A stretch of DNA of 41,293 nt from Methanofastidiosum sp. (GCA_020854815.1 JAHKLW010000002.1:1-41293); one strand, 5' to 3'; shown: positions 1 through 10,563, counted from the first letter of the stretch. Made by a program: numbers and translations. Notes: a model not told the origin generated them from the letters alone.

Positions 1-74
1 AAAAAATCTAATGACAGGTAGAACTCTCCTCTTTTAACTAAACTCTCGTTGTATTTGCTCCAGTTGCGCTGCAT
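1..74 (-). CDS. IS5-type transposase, N-terminal fragment
   Basis: The reading frame starts with ATG at 74-72 on the minus strand and runs off the window after 24 codons. The residues read M-QRNWSKYNESLVKRGEFY and continue LSLDF. The right-edge copy gives M-KRNWAKYNEQLVKRGEFY, so the two proteins are homologous but not identical. The RNWxxYNExLVxRGE opening is, from memory, typical of archaeal IS5-like DDE transposases; the family name is an inference because the catalytic domain is missing. A 66-nt leader separates the start from the outer end of the terminal repeat. Confidence 0.8.
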   Translation of the reverse strand, partial: MQRNWSKYNESLVKRGEFYLSLDF

Positions 75-124
75 AAAGCAGTAGGGTTTTTATGGGGTTT
101 AAGCTTTTCGCTTCATTTGAGGTG

Positions 125-143
125 AATTATTCAACAAAGCACT
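125..143 (-). repeat. IS terminal inverted repeat, left copy
   Basis: On the plus strand the site reads AATTATTCAACAAAGCACT. The right-edge IS carries its reverse complement with 17 of 19 positions identical, and a solo copy sits at 30945-30963. The consensus of the three is AATTAT[G/T]CAACAAAG[C/T/G]ACT. Confidence 0.8.
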
Positions 144-155
144 TTTATAGAAAAG

Positions 156-182
156 CTTTAAATAGTAAAATTTATAAGTTAT
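156..182 (+). promoter_or_regulatory. Candidate TATA elements of the pilus-like locus
   Basis: Two AT-rich archaeal TATA-like stretches, CTTTAAAT at 156-163 and TTTATAAG around 171-178, precede the first gene (start 213). They predict transcript starts near 186 or 203. The first is preceded by an A-rich BRE-like segment. The IS end lies only about 13 bp further upstream, so the IS insertion sits right at this promoter. Confidence 0.5.
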
Positions 183-212
183 AATGTATATTAGCATTAA
201 TGAGATGATAGG

Positions 213-1412
213 ATGGTTGGCAATGATTATGATGACCTCAAAATGGAGTATGTCAAGCTTAAGCAACAGCTTGATACCTTCATGCAGATCATGCCTCGAA
301 TGGGTTACAGTGGCGCTCCGCTAGAATCAAAGGAGATTGTCACGAAACTCGACGAGATAAAGGAAATATTAAGTGCAGCAGCAGTTGAGGAAGGCGGACC
401 GTATGAAGACCCTCTAGTTGGCAGACTTGAGAAACTAATAAATCTCTTGGAATCAAGCATGGTAGTTGAGGGTGATGAGGAAGAAGAGGACAAATTCATG
501 GAGTCACTCTCTAAAGTCGCCGCAACTATGGAACGGGTAGCTGAGTCAATAAGAATGAATACAGAAAAACTTCAAGATATGGAAAAAACCTTTAAGACGA
601 TGGGGGAAACTTACACAACAAAACAAGAGCCGCTTAGAAAACCACAGTACGGGCCAGAAGAGCAATTTGAAAGAAAGATAAATGAACAAAAAAAAGAGCC
701 TTCAACTCTAGAAAAACATGAGAAGATTCTTGATGAAACTCTTGATGATTTTTCTGAAAGCGATTTCCTAAAAAAAGTAAATCAAGTCCTCCCTGAAGAA
801 AGGATAGAAACAGTCTTTTCAAAAAAGTCAAATGAATTTAGCCTAGAAAGTGAACCATTCGGCGATGAGCCTTCTATGGAGGACATTTTAAGAGAGGCCC
901 AGGAACTTGGAATCGACACAAAGGAGCTTATGAGAGACTTGAAAAGCGACACCATAAAAACAAAAGGCTCTGGATCAATATTTGCACCAATAACACTTTA
1001 TGTCCTTGGTATATTCTGGTTGGTATTTGCTGTTCTCTTTTTGTTCAATAATATGGGAATGCTTCCTCTAAACAATCCAATTTCTTCCGTATTTAATATT
1101 CTTAGAACAGGATTTATGGGTTTAGTGTTCTACATTGTAATGATGGTTACAGGTATTCCCCCTTTAATCTTTGGAATGAAGGCAAGAACACCTTCAGGTG
1201 CGAAGGGGAGCGACAATGGTGTGCTATATATAGTCGGTGCTCTGTGGATTATTTCAGGTATATTATTCGTTATATTCAAAGGACTTCCTGGACTTCCTTT
1301 ACCCGATCTTGGCATATTCCTTGACCTAGTTCTTTCACTGATACTGATATTCTCTTCGGCCCTTGCTATAGTAATGGGAACAGAGTTTTCAAGAAAGAAG
1401 ATAATAATGTAA
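213..1412 (+). CDS. Coiled-coil protein with four C-terminal membrane helices
   Basis: I do not recognise the family. The first ~250 residues are hydrophilic, rich in Glu and Lys, and show heptad-like stretches (about 8-25, 95-130 and 150-200), so they probably form a cytoplasmic coiled-coil region. Four hydrophobic segments follow at about 257-279, 301-321, 337-357 and 369-389. The protein ends with a basic FSRKKIIM tail. No enzymatic motif is visible. It is the first gene of the pilus-like locus, 80 bp before the first giant pilin-like gene and in the same direction, so it may be an accessory membrane or scaffold component of that system. That role is inferred from position only. The start ATG was chosen because the upstream ATG at 200 runs into a stop after two codons. 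Confidence 0.8.
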   Translation: MVGNDYDDLKMEYVKLKQQLDTFMQIMPRMGYSGAPLESKEIVTKLDEIKEILSAAAVEEGGPYEDPLVGRLEKLINLLESSMVVEGDEEEEDKFMESLSKVAATMERVAESIRMNTEKLQDMEKTFKTMGETYTTKQEPLRKPQYGPEEQFERKINEQKKEPSTLEKHEKILDETLDDFSESDFLKKVNQVLPEERIETVFSKKSNEFSLESEPFGDEPSMEDILREAQELGIDTKELMRDLKSDTIKTKGSGSIFAPITLYVLGIFWLVFAVLFLFNNMGMLPLNNPISSVFNILRTGFMGLVFYIVMMVTGIPPLIFGMKARTPSGAKGSDNGVLYIVGALWIISGILFVIFKGLPGLPLPDLGIFLDLVLSLILIFSSALAIVMGTEFSRKKIIM

Positions 1413-1492
1413 TCTTTGAGGTATTCGCAAATCAAAGGATTAACATTAAATAATCTTTTATTATTTTTTATAATATACTCAAAGGTAGTCCA

Positions 1493-4400
1493 ATGAGTTA
1501 TAAACTATTGAAAAAAAGAGGGCCAAAATCAAAAAAGGCTCAAGTAGAAGTAATTACAGTAATGTTAATCTTAGCCATCACTGTAGCCGCCGTTTTTGCA
1601 GCATATCAATTTGCTGCACCCCAGATTGAGAGGTCAAGGGATATTTCACGAATTAATTCAATGCAGAATGCTCTTTTAGAACTTGATACAAAGATTAGAG
1701 AGGTCAGATTTGAAGGAGAAGGGGCTCAGCGTTATATTGACATTAATTTTGATAAAGGGAATATTGTTGCTGATCAGAACGATGATACTATCTGGTTTTA
1801 TATGGCAGCACCAGGTGTGGAAATTGCACCGCAACAGATGGGGATGGATACTTATTTTAGTGGGAGAACTATTAATATAAAACTCCAATATGGTGGGGAA
1901 ATTGACATTATATCAAGATTTGAAGTGTTGAACTTTGGACAGTATAGAATTTATATAAAAAATGAAGGTGCAAATGATATCCTCTTAAGCCTTTCTCCAG
2001 AAATTCCAGTTACTGGAGATACTTGGACTTTGCAGGGGTATGTCTATGACAATACTGAAAATCAAGATGGTAATACTCCTACTTTAGAAACTAATCCTCC
2101 ACTTGCAAATGCTGAAATCGTTTTTATTAATGATAAACTTGAAACAATTGCTATTACAAGAACAAACTCTCAAGGGAGATATGCTGTAAGACTTCCTAAA
2201 TCCGATAATTTTAATGATTTGAAATTATATATCCGTGTTAATTTATCTTCATATGTAATGAAAGAAAATGAAGGATTAGTTTATACTAAGACTGATATAT
2301 ACAAAATAGATTTTGTGAAAAACACAGGTCCTTGGATTGTTAATATGAACGAAATTGCCGGAAAATGCGATAATAGTTTTTGGACTGCAAATGTGTATGT
2401 TAAAGAAGGCGGTACGTGTGATATGTCTTCCCAGATTTGTGAATGCCCCGGATTTCTAAATATCCCAATGTACAAACTCACAAAACAAGACATTTTTGAA
2501 TCTGTTCCAATTGCAGTCATTTTGTATGCAGAAGGACCAATTGCAGGAGGCTATAACATAAATTCTGGAAATGAATTGGGCCACCTTCTTTATGATGTTA
2601 TGGACGCGTTTGATAGCACTTCTACAAGTAATTATAACTGTAATTATTTCGTCGTGTATGGGAGTGTAGACAATCCTGTTGGATTAAGAGACAAAAATAA
2701 TAATCCAATTAATTATCCCAATTCGTCTATAAATGTTCAAATGTACCCTATTAAATGGCTACTTGATACTAATGAAAGGAGAAGCCCTGCTGAGTACAGT
2801 ACTCTAAATCCTATATTTGCAGATATTGCTGCTATTGACGGAAATCCAAATATATTGAATTACAGAGATTTTTCCCTTATAATTGTAGGTTCAGGAGCAA
2901 CAAATGATCCCAACTTGTTGCCAAAACTTAACACTTATAGGGGCGATTTAACAAATTTCTTAACTCTTAATAGACTATCTTTTAAAGGCGTAGATTATTC
3001 TAGAGGTCTCATTACCTTTGGTCAGTTTTCAATTGTCGATGGAACAGACCCGGATAGCCCAAATTATTTCCCATACCCTTCTCTTGTAAATGATATTGAA
3101 CCTCCAAGGATACTAAATGTTAATATCGTTCCAGACGGACAAAACCCATCTGCAATTCAACATCCGTATGTATGGATTAATGCCAACGGAGGAAAGGTAA
3201 ATCTATATTCAAATATTAAAGATGCAAGTAGCATTATCCATGCTGGAGCTAATGTTAAAAAAGACGGCGTTATAGTTGCAGGAACATTTTTGTTTGATGA
3301 TGGACGTGTACCGGATAGAATTGCAGGAGACAGTACTTATTCTGCTGAATTGATTCTACCTGGAGATTTATTAGCTGGAACTTATGAGGTTTCTGTTCAA
3401 TCAACTGATGAGTATGGAAATTTTGTAGAACGTTCTCTCTTCAATCCTGCTGATTCACTCTCAACATATAAATTTGAACTGAGAATAGATACTGCATCCC
3501 CAACAAATTCTTCTCCATTGGCATCCTCTATCCCAGTAATAACAACAAGTTCATATACTAAATTATATTCTTCAGTTTCAGATGATTTAAGTGGATTCGA
3601 TAGATCGACTTATGGGACTCAAATCTTGAAATATGAAGGCAATCCTTTGAGAAACCAAAATCATACTTATTACCATTATCTAACTCTATCCGAAGGTTCA
3701 TTTAATTATTCCGCAATAACATATGATAAAGCTCAGAACTTTTTAACCCAAAATATCGTAATATTAAGAGATACATCTCCTCCATCTATTTCAGAATATA
3801 TTCCAGTCGGGACAATAACTACTGGCGCTCCTGAAATTAGGGCGGAATACAACGACCTTGGTGCAGGAATCCGTGGATCTAGATTGTATCTCGATGGAGA
3901 TAATGTCGATACAAATGCATCTGGGACTAGTATGATTACATATACTCCACCTTCTGACGAAGCTAACGGCACCCATACGGCTTCAGTTTATATTGAAGAT
4001 AAGTTGGGTAACTTTTTAGTCTTCCCTTGGAACTTTAACATTAATAACCGTGGCCCAACTCTGACGATAACTCAACCAGCCTCCTTTTTAACATTTACCA
4101 AAGTTTCACCTATAGATATAATAGGTTCTAAATCAACATCTGGTGAGGTCACATTGGACGTAAATGGTTCGGGATCTCAATCCACTTTTAATCAAAACTT
4201 TACTTTTTCAGTTCCTCTTACAGCAAATCAAGTAAATATCGTAAGAATAAATGCAGATGGAGATCCCATAGGCGATGATAACAATACTTTCGTTACTAAG
4301 TGGATAATCCATGATAATACATCTCCTGTTATTAATTCTATCTTGGGAGATATCCAAAATGTAAAATCCGGTGGAAGGGCATACGTAACTTTTTCATACA

Positions 4401-6223
4401 CAGAAAAATATCCGGCTTCATATACTATTAAACTATTTAATGGGCCAACTTTTTTAGGACAAACTCAAACAACCATAAACTCTGGGAATGTTAATTCTGT
4501 AAAAGCAGGAGGCACTCACCAAATAATAGGGGTAATTGATATACCAAATACCGTTTCTGATGGGCTTTACGATATTGAGATAACAATGACAGACCTTGCA
4601 GAAAATGTAAGCAATCCTGAAACAGCAAATATAATCAGAGTAAAAAATTCTGGCCCCTCTATATCAAACCCAGCACCTGCAAACAATGCAACTGCACTAT
4701 CTACAGATCCAATTACAGTAACCATAACAGATGGAAATGCAGGAGTAGATAGAAATTCAATTAGAATGTTTATATCGGGGCAGTCATACGATAATGTTAG
4801 TATTATTAATTTAGAAGTTACAGATAATCTTCTTATTGGTACAACAGTAGATGGGTATACTGTAACCTACAAACCTACATGGGCTTGGGAAAATACTAAC
4901 AAAATTAATATTTCAATTGAGGCATCTGATAAACTTGGCAATAAAACTTCTGACAGTTGGTATTATATCACTACTTCACAAGTGCCTATTATCAATAATG
5001 TATCTCTAGATCATAGGGTGCAAGAAGGCTCAACATCTTCTATGGCCTTTAATGTAGAACAATGTAATAATAAAATTAAAGAAGTTCAGATTCTTGTTGG
5101 GAAGTTGGGAAAAGTCACATACAACTCCTCCGGTACGGATCTAATTCTTAGTAGGACGGCAGATTCATTGCCCGGTGGCCCAGCCACAATAACTGGAGTT
5201 AATGCGGGCACATGCACAGCAGGAACTTCGTATCGATATAGTTTTAATAACTTAACATTTGAAATCCCGGATTTTGCAGGAGACCTTAATAACAAAATAT
5301 TTATCGCCGCAGTAAATGATGCAGATTGGGAATCTATTTATGAAACATATCTGATAACTTCAAAACAAAAATATGTTTCTACTCCAAATACCTATTATTA
5401 TGGTAAATATTCGTGGCTCCCCACATTCCAAGGTTTAGATTTGTCAATTGGAAGAGTATCAAATGAACCAGTTGGATTGAACTATAAGATTTATGGACAG
5501 GTCAATGATGCCCACCGAAATATCCCCGTTATGTATACTGCTTGGGAGAAAGTAAAGACTGGCAACAATATTACTATGCTTCAGTGGTCAGGAGGTCTTT
5601 ACATAGACAAGGAGGATAATAGAATTGAATGGGATCACGGAAAAATTCCCAATGTATTTAAATTTGATCTTGAAGGCCGGCCTGGGTCTGTATGGCCACC
5701 CGGAAGACCCTTCCAAGGAAACAGTTGGCTACTCTTGGATATGGACCTTGGCCTATCTGGCCGTCAATTCAATCTAGAGAAATCATCTTTAGAAAATCCT
5801 ATCGTGAATAGACTTCTAAATGAATTTTCAATGTGCACTCATGATTATTTTGATATAACTGAAACAGGTTGGACAAATAGTAATGTTATAATTAATCTAA
5901 AAACTTTCGATAGAATTTACCAAGAGAAAGGAGATCCATTACAGGCCCCCAATCCATCAGGTAATTTTAGGTTGGCAGGAGGAACTATTTTTGCGCCTCA
6001 AGCAATTGGGGGGCCTGTCCTTTTGGTAAAGGAAAGGAGAAATATCTTCAATAGTATTGAAGCCACCGCTATTGTTACCTCTTTGGATTTAGATAGATAC
6101 AAGAATAATAGGAATTCTATGGGCTTAAATATGCATCCTAATGAAGTTTATTCTGGCGATGCGAGAAGATTACAACAGAATATTATTGTATATGCATGCG
6201 GCCATGAGATATTAATAGATTGA
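1493..6223 (+). CDS. Giant pilin-like surface protein with Ig-like repeats
   Basis: The 1576-aa protein has a basic N-terminus (residues 1-16, KKRGPKSKKAQ) followed by one hydrophobic helix at 19-40, the layout of an archaeal type IV pilin or pseudopilin. No second membrane segment or C-terminal anchor is visible, so about 1535 residues should lie outside the cell. Residues ~177-240 resemble a carboxypeptidase regulatory-like beta domain (NSQGRYAVRLP). A cysteine-rich stretch lies at ~288-325. From ~560 to ~1250 there are several Ig-like units, recognisable by repeated SPP/SGP junctions and DxSG turns. It overlaps nothing upstream and is followed after 3 nt by the next gene. A weak Shine-Dalgarno (AAAGGTAG) precedes the ATG. 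It is probably a structural or tip subunit of the adjacent ATPase/TadC machine. Exact domain borders are uncertain. Confidence 0.82.
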   Translation: MSYKLLKKRGPKSKKAQVEVITVMLILAITVAAVFAAYQFAAPQIERSRDISRINSMQNALLELDTKIREVRFEGEGAQRYIDINFDKGNIVADQNDDTIWFYMAAPGVEIAPQQMGMDTYFSGRTINIKLQYGGEIDIISRFEVLNFGQYRIYIKNEGANDILLSLSPEIPVTGDTWTLQGYVYDNTENQDGNTPTLETNPPLANAEIVFINDKLETIAITRTNSQGRYAVRLPKSDNFNDLKLYIRVNLSSYVMKENEGLVYTKTDIYKIDFVKNTGPWIVNMNEIAGKCDNSFWTANVYVKEGGTCDMSSQICECPGFLNIPMYKLTKQDIFESVPIAVILYAEGPIAGGYNINSGNELGHLLYDVMDAFDSTSTSNYNCNYFVVYGSVDNPVGLRDKNNNPINYPNSSINVQMYPIKWLLDTNERRSPAEYSTLNPIFADIAAIDGNPNILNYRDFSLIIVGSGATNDPNLLPKLNTYRGDLTNFLTLNRLSFKGVDYSRGLITFGQFSIVDGTDPDSPNYFPYPSLVNDIEPPRILNVNIVPDGQNPSAIQHPYVWINANGGKVNLYSNIKDASSIIHAGANVKKDGVIVAGTFLFDDGRVPDRIAGDSTYSAELILPGDLLAGTYEVSVQSTDEYGNFVERSLFNPADSLSTYKFELRIDTASPTNSSPLASSIPVITTSSYTKLYSSVSDDLSGFDRSTYGTQILKYEGNPLRNQNHTYYHYLTLSEGSFNYSAITYDKAQNFLTQNIVILRDTSPPSISEYIPVGTITTGAPEIRAEYNDLGAGIRGSRLYLDGDNVDTNASGTSMITYTPPSDEANGTHTASVYIEDKLGNFLVFPWNFNINNRGPTLTITQPASFLTFTKVSPIDIIGSKSTSGEVTLDVNGSGSQSTFNQNFTFSVPLTANQVNIVRINADGDPIGDDNNTFVTKWIIHDNTSPVINSILGDIQNVKSGGRAYVTFSYTEKYPASYTIKLFNGPTFLGQTQTTINSGNVNSVKAGGTHQIIGVIDIPNTVSDGLYDIEITMTDLAENVSNPETANIIRVKNSGPSISNPAPANNATALSTDPITVTITDGNAGVDRNSIRMFISGQSYDNVSIINLEVTDNLLIGTTVDGYTVTYKPTWAWENTNKINISIEASDKLGNKTSDSWYYITTSQVPIINNVSLDHRVQEGSTSSMAFNVEQCNNKIKEVQILVGKLGKVTYNSSGTDLILSRTADSLPGGPATITGVNAGTCTAGTSYRYSFNNLTFEIPDFAGDLNNKIFIAAVNDADWESIYETYLITSKQKYVSTPNTYYYGKYSWLPTFQGLDLSIGRVSNEPVGLNYKIYGQVNDAHRNIPVMYTAWEKVKTGNNITMLQWSGGLYIDKEDNRIEWDHGKIPNVFKFDLEGRPGSVWPPGRPFQGNSWLLLDMDLGLSGRQFNLEKSSLENPIVNRLLNEFSMCTHDYFDITETGWTNSNVIINLKTFDRIYQEKGDPLQAPNPSGNFRLAGGTIFAPQAIGGPVLLVKERRNIFNSIEATAIVTSLDLDRYKNNRNSMGLNMHPNEVYSGDARRLQQNIIVYACGHEILID

Positions 6224-6226
6224 GAT

Positions 6227-9200
6227 GTGTACATGAAAAAAAGATGTATATTCAATAATAATTTTATTAACTCTAAAAAATCTCAAATGCATGTAGTCAT
6301 GGCTATAATGTTAATTGCTATATTGCTAGCAACTGTTGTATTTTTCTGGAGAACCTCTGAAGATTTTTCCCAAAGTTATTCTAAAAGTATAGATGAAAAA
6401 AGTTTTCAAAATATAGCCACATATATTGAAAACACAGTAGCACATAATGAAATTGCTTGGATTGAAAGAACGCTTGTTCAAACTAATATGGTTATACCTT
6501 TGACTAATGATGGCCAGAAATATATTGGAGAAAATGAATTATTCAAAGTAATCTTTATTGATTCGAATAAGATAAAAGTTTATCCTAAAAACAAAAATGG
6601 AACAATTAAAGAAGAAAGTGGGAAAGAAGTATTACTAAATACTAGATTCTACGTTGACATTGATATATCCGGAGATTATAATATCTATTCCAATCCAGCA
6701 ATTCCCGGATTAAAAGACAAAAATATAATAGGCGATTTCTTTTTATTTAAAATTGAACCTATGGTATCTGGCAGAGGTCAAGAATATGTGGTTTATTTGA
6801 CTCCTACATTCAAATCGGCCGTAATTGGGGATGCAGGTCAACCTCCAGAATCACTAGCAAAAACATGTTTTCTCTTGGAATACCCAAAATCTTATTGGAG
6901 TCAATATTATAACAGTGAGGAGAATTCTTATTCCGTTTATCCTTCAAATTATTTTATACTTAACTCCAAAGAAGATGGAATCGATAGCAGATACATTAAT
7001 TATTACACTAATATTTTCATCCCTTCTAACTCTGATATGATTGAATCCTTATCTGCAAATCCGACTAAAGATGTCCTAAACAACTATATCAAAAGCGGCG
7101 GTTCTCTAATAATGCTTTCACAAAATCTAACTCAAAAAACTAGATATGATTTTCTTCCAGTCAACATTACTTTTGATAGTGGAAAATACGATACGATTGG
7201 AGTTTCAAAACAACACAATATTACTCTTAATATAGATACATACGAAATAGCTGGAAGTTATTATTCTGCAAATGGAACAATACTTGATCCTTTCGTTGAT
7301 GGCCCAGCAAATGAAATTTTATTAAGAGAAATTCCATACGGGCCATATCTTAATAACAATCCTTCGCTAATTGTTTCAACTTGGGGGTCGGGAAAAGTAG
7401 TCACAACAACTATACCAATGGATATTCACTCTATTGTAGACAATAAATTTAATGTATGCCCTTGGTGGGATCCAGGTCAACTTGGAAATCCACCTGATTG
7501 GCATTTTAGAAAACGTCTAGAAGTAAATCCTGGAAATACAATTAGAATCAATGAACCAATTGAAATAATTATAGATCCCACAGTGGATATCAATAGACTT
7601 GCGAAACAAGGTTTTTTGAACCTTGAAAATGCGACGCTTGACTTTGATTCGATTAGGGTAATTGAGCTAATTAATGGGAACTGTGAACAAAAAATTGAAG
7701 TACCAAGTCAAACTTACCCATATAGGCCTAATATGCAAGCGGCCGGATACAGAAATTCTCCTTTGGAGTTCCACGAGCATACAATTTTCTTTGAATTAGA
7801 TTCTCCAATTGACATCTTAATTGAAATGGAAGTTCCAGTAGGTTCACAATACAAAGACGAAAACCCATCAATTAATACAGATATCCGCGTTTTTATTAAT
7901 GATGTTCTTGTCACGGATGTTATTCAAGGAGGAAACACTCCTCTGGCAGGCTACTGGAATCCATTTGATGGCGGCCAAAGCGATGGCCCAAGAAGCTTTA
8001 GTTGTACTTTACCTGCTAAATACTTCAATAAAGGAGATAATAAGATTAGGCTTTCAATGGAAAATCCTAACAACAAAGTTTTGACATGGTATCAGAATGT
8101 TTTATTTAGACTATATGAGAGAACACCATCAGGAAATAACCTCTTCTTTAGGGAATATCCTCCTGTTTATGTTTATTTTTCGATGGGAGCAAGTCCTTCA
8201 AACAATCAATCGAGAACGATACCTGAAACAAAGAGGACATATGATATATATTTCGACATAGAAGAGAATGGCAAGAAATCTGTCCCAGCTTACAGAAATA
8301 CAGATAACTCTCTCACAGAACACTGGTCTGTTCTTGTCGATAGCCCAGTTATTTTTTCCAATAGCGTAGAAGGGAATCTAAACTCTGAATATTTTCCTGT
8401 TCTGATGAATAACTCTTCTCCATCAACAGGGGACGTTGATAACAGCAGCGTGATTGACGTAGTCATTGGAATGAGAAATGGAAATGTAAGATCAATAAGG
8501 GGAACAGATGGTGCAACAATATGGGAGAGAAATGTTGTTAATCTGATAGCTGAATATAGATCCGGAAACACTGTTTATCTTCATGCGCCAGTTGGGGTAT
8601 CATCGCCTGCAATATGTGACTTAAATAACGATGGAATTCTAGAAATCGTAACTGGAGGGGGGAATCTTTTAGCAACTTTTCCACGAACAGGTGCATCAAG
8701 AACAATTACAGTTGGGACTGATTCTTGTGTTGTTTCAATTATTAATGCTGCTACTGGAGATATTCTATGGACCTTTCCAATAGATGGAGCAATGCTATCG
8801 GCTCCTATTATAGCCGATATCGATAATGATGGTTATGACGATATAATTGTAGTTGACACTGTTTTTAGTTTACCCTATAGTATTAATCAAAATCATTTTG
8901 GGAATAACAATATTTCAATAAGAAATAATATTTATGCATATAGTGGGCAAACTCGCCAAAGAATATTTAAGATATCTGGAACACAAATGAACATATCTCC
9001 TAGGTTATTTGCATACAGACTTTCTAGTTCTCCTTATACTCCATATATTATGATTCCCTCAACATCCCCTGCAGTTGAAGATATAAGTGGAGACGGTCGT
9101 CTAGATATAGTATGGACATCTGTAGATGGAAATGTATACTTGATTGAAGGAGGAACTTGGAACAATCGAGTTCTTAATAATTTCTCAATTCCGAATATTA

Positions 9201-10552
9201 CTCCTTCTATGCCATTGGGATATATTATTTCTTCTCCAGTGATTGCCCAAACAGACTATTTTAAAGATTATAAAGACATATTAGTGTCAGTAATTCAAAA
9301 TGATCTAGTAAGGTCATATATTATTGATGGTAGAACTGGCGCCTTAACCCAATTAAACATTCAATCAAATTCTAATGATTTAATCTCAGGACATCCAGTT
9401 GCGCATTCACCAAATGGATTTCACTTAAGAGGACCTCAAATGATTGTTCCAGGTGGCCAATATCTTATGATACAGCATCTTGACTTAACACATCAGGTAA
9501 GGGGTCGAATTACTCAGACAACTTCACTTACGTCATCTTATGCTACACCTGTTATAGTAGAAGTCAATAATTATAGTACTTACCAAAAAAAATATGATGC
9601 CTTCTTTTTTGATTGTGTACTGGGGGCAGAAAACGGCAACTTATATGCTTTAGCATACCGGGACACTACCCAAGGCGACGATAATGGTGATACATCTCCA
9701 CCACCTAATGATGCGAATAAACTTAACAAATTATGGGAGTATTCTACAGGAAGCCCAATAAGGGGGTCTGTGGCCGTTGATGATATCGATAACGATGGAA
9801 AATCTGAAATAATTTTCATGACTCACGACGGTAGAGTTATCTCATTGAACGTTGGATATCATTACACACGCTGGAATTTTAACAGATACGATCTGCATGG
9901 AACTGCAAACACATTAACTAACCTTAATCCCGTATCTTATACCTTCTCCGAACCAGAAGCAATAGAATTAGGCAACTCTTTGGACCCTTATGACGACAAA
10001 TTTAGATTGATATCTACATTTACTCTGGGGGCCTCAAATAAGTTACAAGCTTACATGTCTGAAAAATGGATGATGATAGACACAAATAGAAATAATTTGT
10101 TTTCTGATGAGAGAGTTCTTTATGAAAAAGATCTTACAAAGTTTAATATGAATACTTATGAAGGAAGGCCAATAGAAACTACTTACAACATTGAATCAAT
10201 TTATGGGGACGTAATCAATAATAATTATATGATTACTTTCATAGACAGAGGAATGATTAGATTGTTCAATAATATCATGGCATATACCTCTGCACCAACA
10301 AAGAACATCCAAATTGAAGAAGGTATATGGGTGAACCTAGATATACCAAATACTATTGGAACAAGGGAATATATCATTGAAGGAACTGGAACTCATTTAA
10401 CAATCTATGATCCTAAGAATGCAGAGGTACAATACACTAAAGAGCTTAGAGGAATGAGTATATATGGGACAATCTCTAGCATATCAAAAAATAAATATGT
10501 TGTTATAACTAGTTATGGTGCTTATCTGTCGCCCAATCCACAGGAGGGTTAA
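6227..10552 (+). CDS. Giant pilin-like protein with FG-GAP beta-propeller
   Basis: The 1441-aa protein starts at GTG 6227; ATG 6233 is an equally possible in-frame start. After a basic leader (KKSQ) comes one hydrophobic helix at about 22-41 and then an extracellular-looking chain with no further membrane segment. From ~730 to ~1200 there are at least five FG-GAP/VCBS-like units, each with a D-x-[DN]-x-[DN]G calcium-type loop followed by a short beta-strand: near residues 733, 796 (DLNNDGILEIV), 863 (DIDNDGYDDII), 951 (DISGDGRLDIV) and 1185 (DIDNDGKSEII). Such repeats usually fold as integrin-like or PQQ-like beta-propellers. A DWHFRKRLEVNPG segment near 423 resembles the start of DUF2341-type domains. 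It begins 3 nt after the previous gene, so the two are almost certainly co-transcribed. Confidence 0.82.
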   Translation: MYMKKRCIFNNNFINSKKSQMHVVMAIMLIAILLATVVFFWRTSEDFSQSYSKSIDEKSFQNIATYIENTVAHNEIAWIERTLVQTNMVIPLTNDGQKYIGENELFKVIFIDSNKIKVYPKNKNGTIKEESGKEVLLNTRFYVDIDISGDYNIYSNPAIPGLKDKNIIGDFFLFKIEPMVSGRGQEYVVYLTPTFKSAVIGDAGQPPESLAKTCFLLEYPKSYWSQYYNSEENSYSVYPSNYFILNSKEDGIDSRYINYYTNIFIPSNSDMIESLSANPTKDVLNNYIKSGGSLIMLSQNLTQKTRYDFLPVNITFDSGKYDTIGVSKQHNITLNIDTYEIAGSYYSANGTILDPFVDGPANEILLREIPYGPYLNNNPSLIVSTWGSGKVVTTTIPMDIHSIVDNKFNVCPWWDPGQLGNPPDWHFRKRLEVNPGNTIRINEPIEIIIDPTVDINRLAKQGFLNLENATLDFDSIRVIELINGNCEQKIEVPSQTYPYRPNMQAAGYRNSPLEFHEHTIFFELDSPIDILIEMEVPVGSQYKDENPSINTDIRVFINDVLVTDVIQGGNTPLAGYWNPFDGGQSDGPRSFSCTLPAKYFNKGDNKIRLSMENPNNKVLTWYQNVLFRLYERTPSGNNLFFREYPPVYVYFSMGASPSNNQSRTIPETKRTYDIYFDIEENGKKSVPAYRNTDNSLTEHWSVLVDSPVIFSNSVEGNLNSEYFPVLMNNSSPSTGDVDNSSVIDVVIGMRNGNVRSIRGTDGATIWERNVVNLIAEYRSGNTVYLHAPVGVSSPAICDLNNDGILEIVTGGGNLLATFPRTGASRTITVGTDSCVVSIINAATGDILWTFPIDGAMLSAPIIADIDNDGYDDIIVVDTVFSLPYSINQNHFGNNNISIRNNIYAYSGQTRQRIFKISGTQMNISPRLFAYRLSSSPYTPYIMIPSTSPAVEDISGDGRLDIVWTSVDGNVYLIEGGTWNNRVLNNFSIPNITPSMPLGYIISSPVIAQTDYFKDYKDILVSVIQNDLVRSYIIDGRTGALTQLNIQSNSNDLISGHPVAHSPNGFHLRGPQMIVPGGQYLMIQHLDLTHQVRGRITQTTSLTSSYATPVIVEVNNYSTYQKKYDAFFFDCVLGAENGNLYALAYRDTTQGDDNGDTSPPPNDANKLNKLWEYSTGSPIRGSVAVDDIDNDGKSEIIFMTHDGRVISLNVGYHYTRWNFNRYDLHGTANTLTNLNPVSYTFSEPEAIELGNSLDPYDDKFRLISTFTLGASNKLQAYMSEKWMMIDTNRNNLFSDERVLYEKDLTKFNMNTYEGRPIETTYNIESIYGDVINNNYMITFIDRGMIRLFNNIMAYTSAPTKNIQIEEGIWVNLDIPNTIGTREYIIEGTGTHLTIYDPKNAEVQYTKELRGMSIYGTISSISKNKYVVITSYGAYLSPNPQEG

Positions 10553-10563
10553 AAATAAAAGTC

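Larger units (their letters stand above)
1..143 (-). mobile_element. Left-edge insertion sequence, 5' end only
   Basis: This is the terminal part of an insertion sequence whose body lies outside the window to the left. It holds a terminal inverted repeat at 125-143 and, reading leftward, the first 24 codons of a transposase. The copy at the right edge (41149-41293) has the same organisation: terminal repeat, about 40 nt of A-rich leader with a shared GCTTAAACC segment, then a transposase starting with nearly the same residues. The exact outer boundary and the target duplication cannot be fixed without the other end. Confidence 0.85.
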
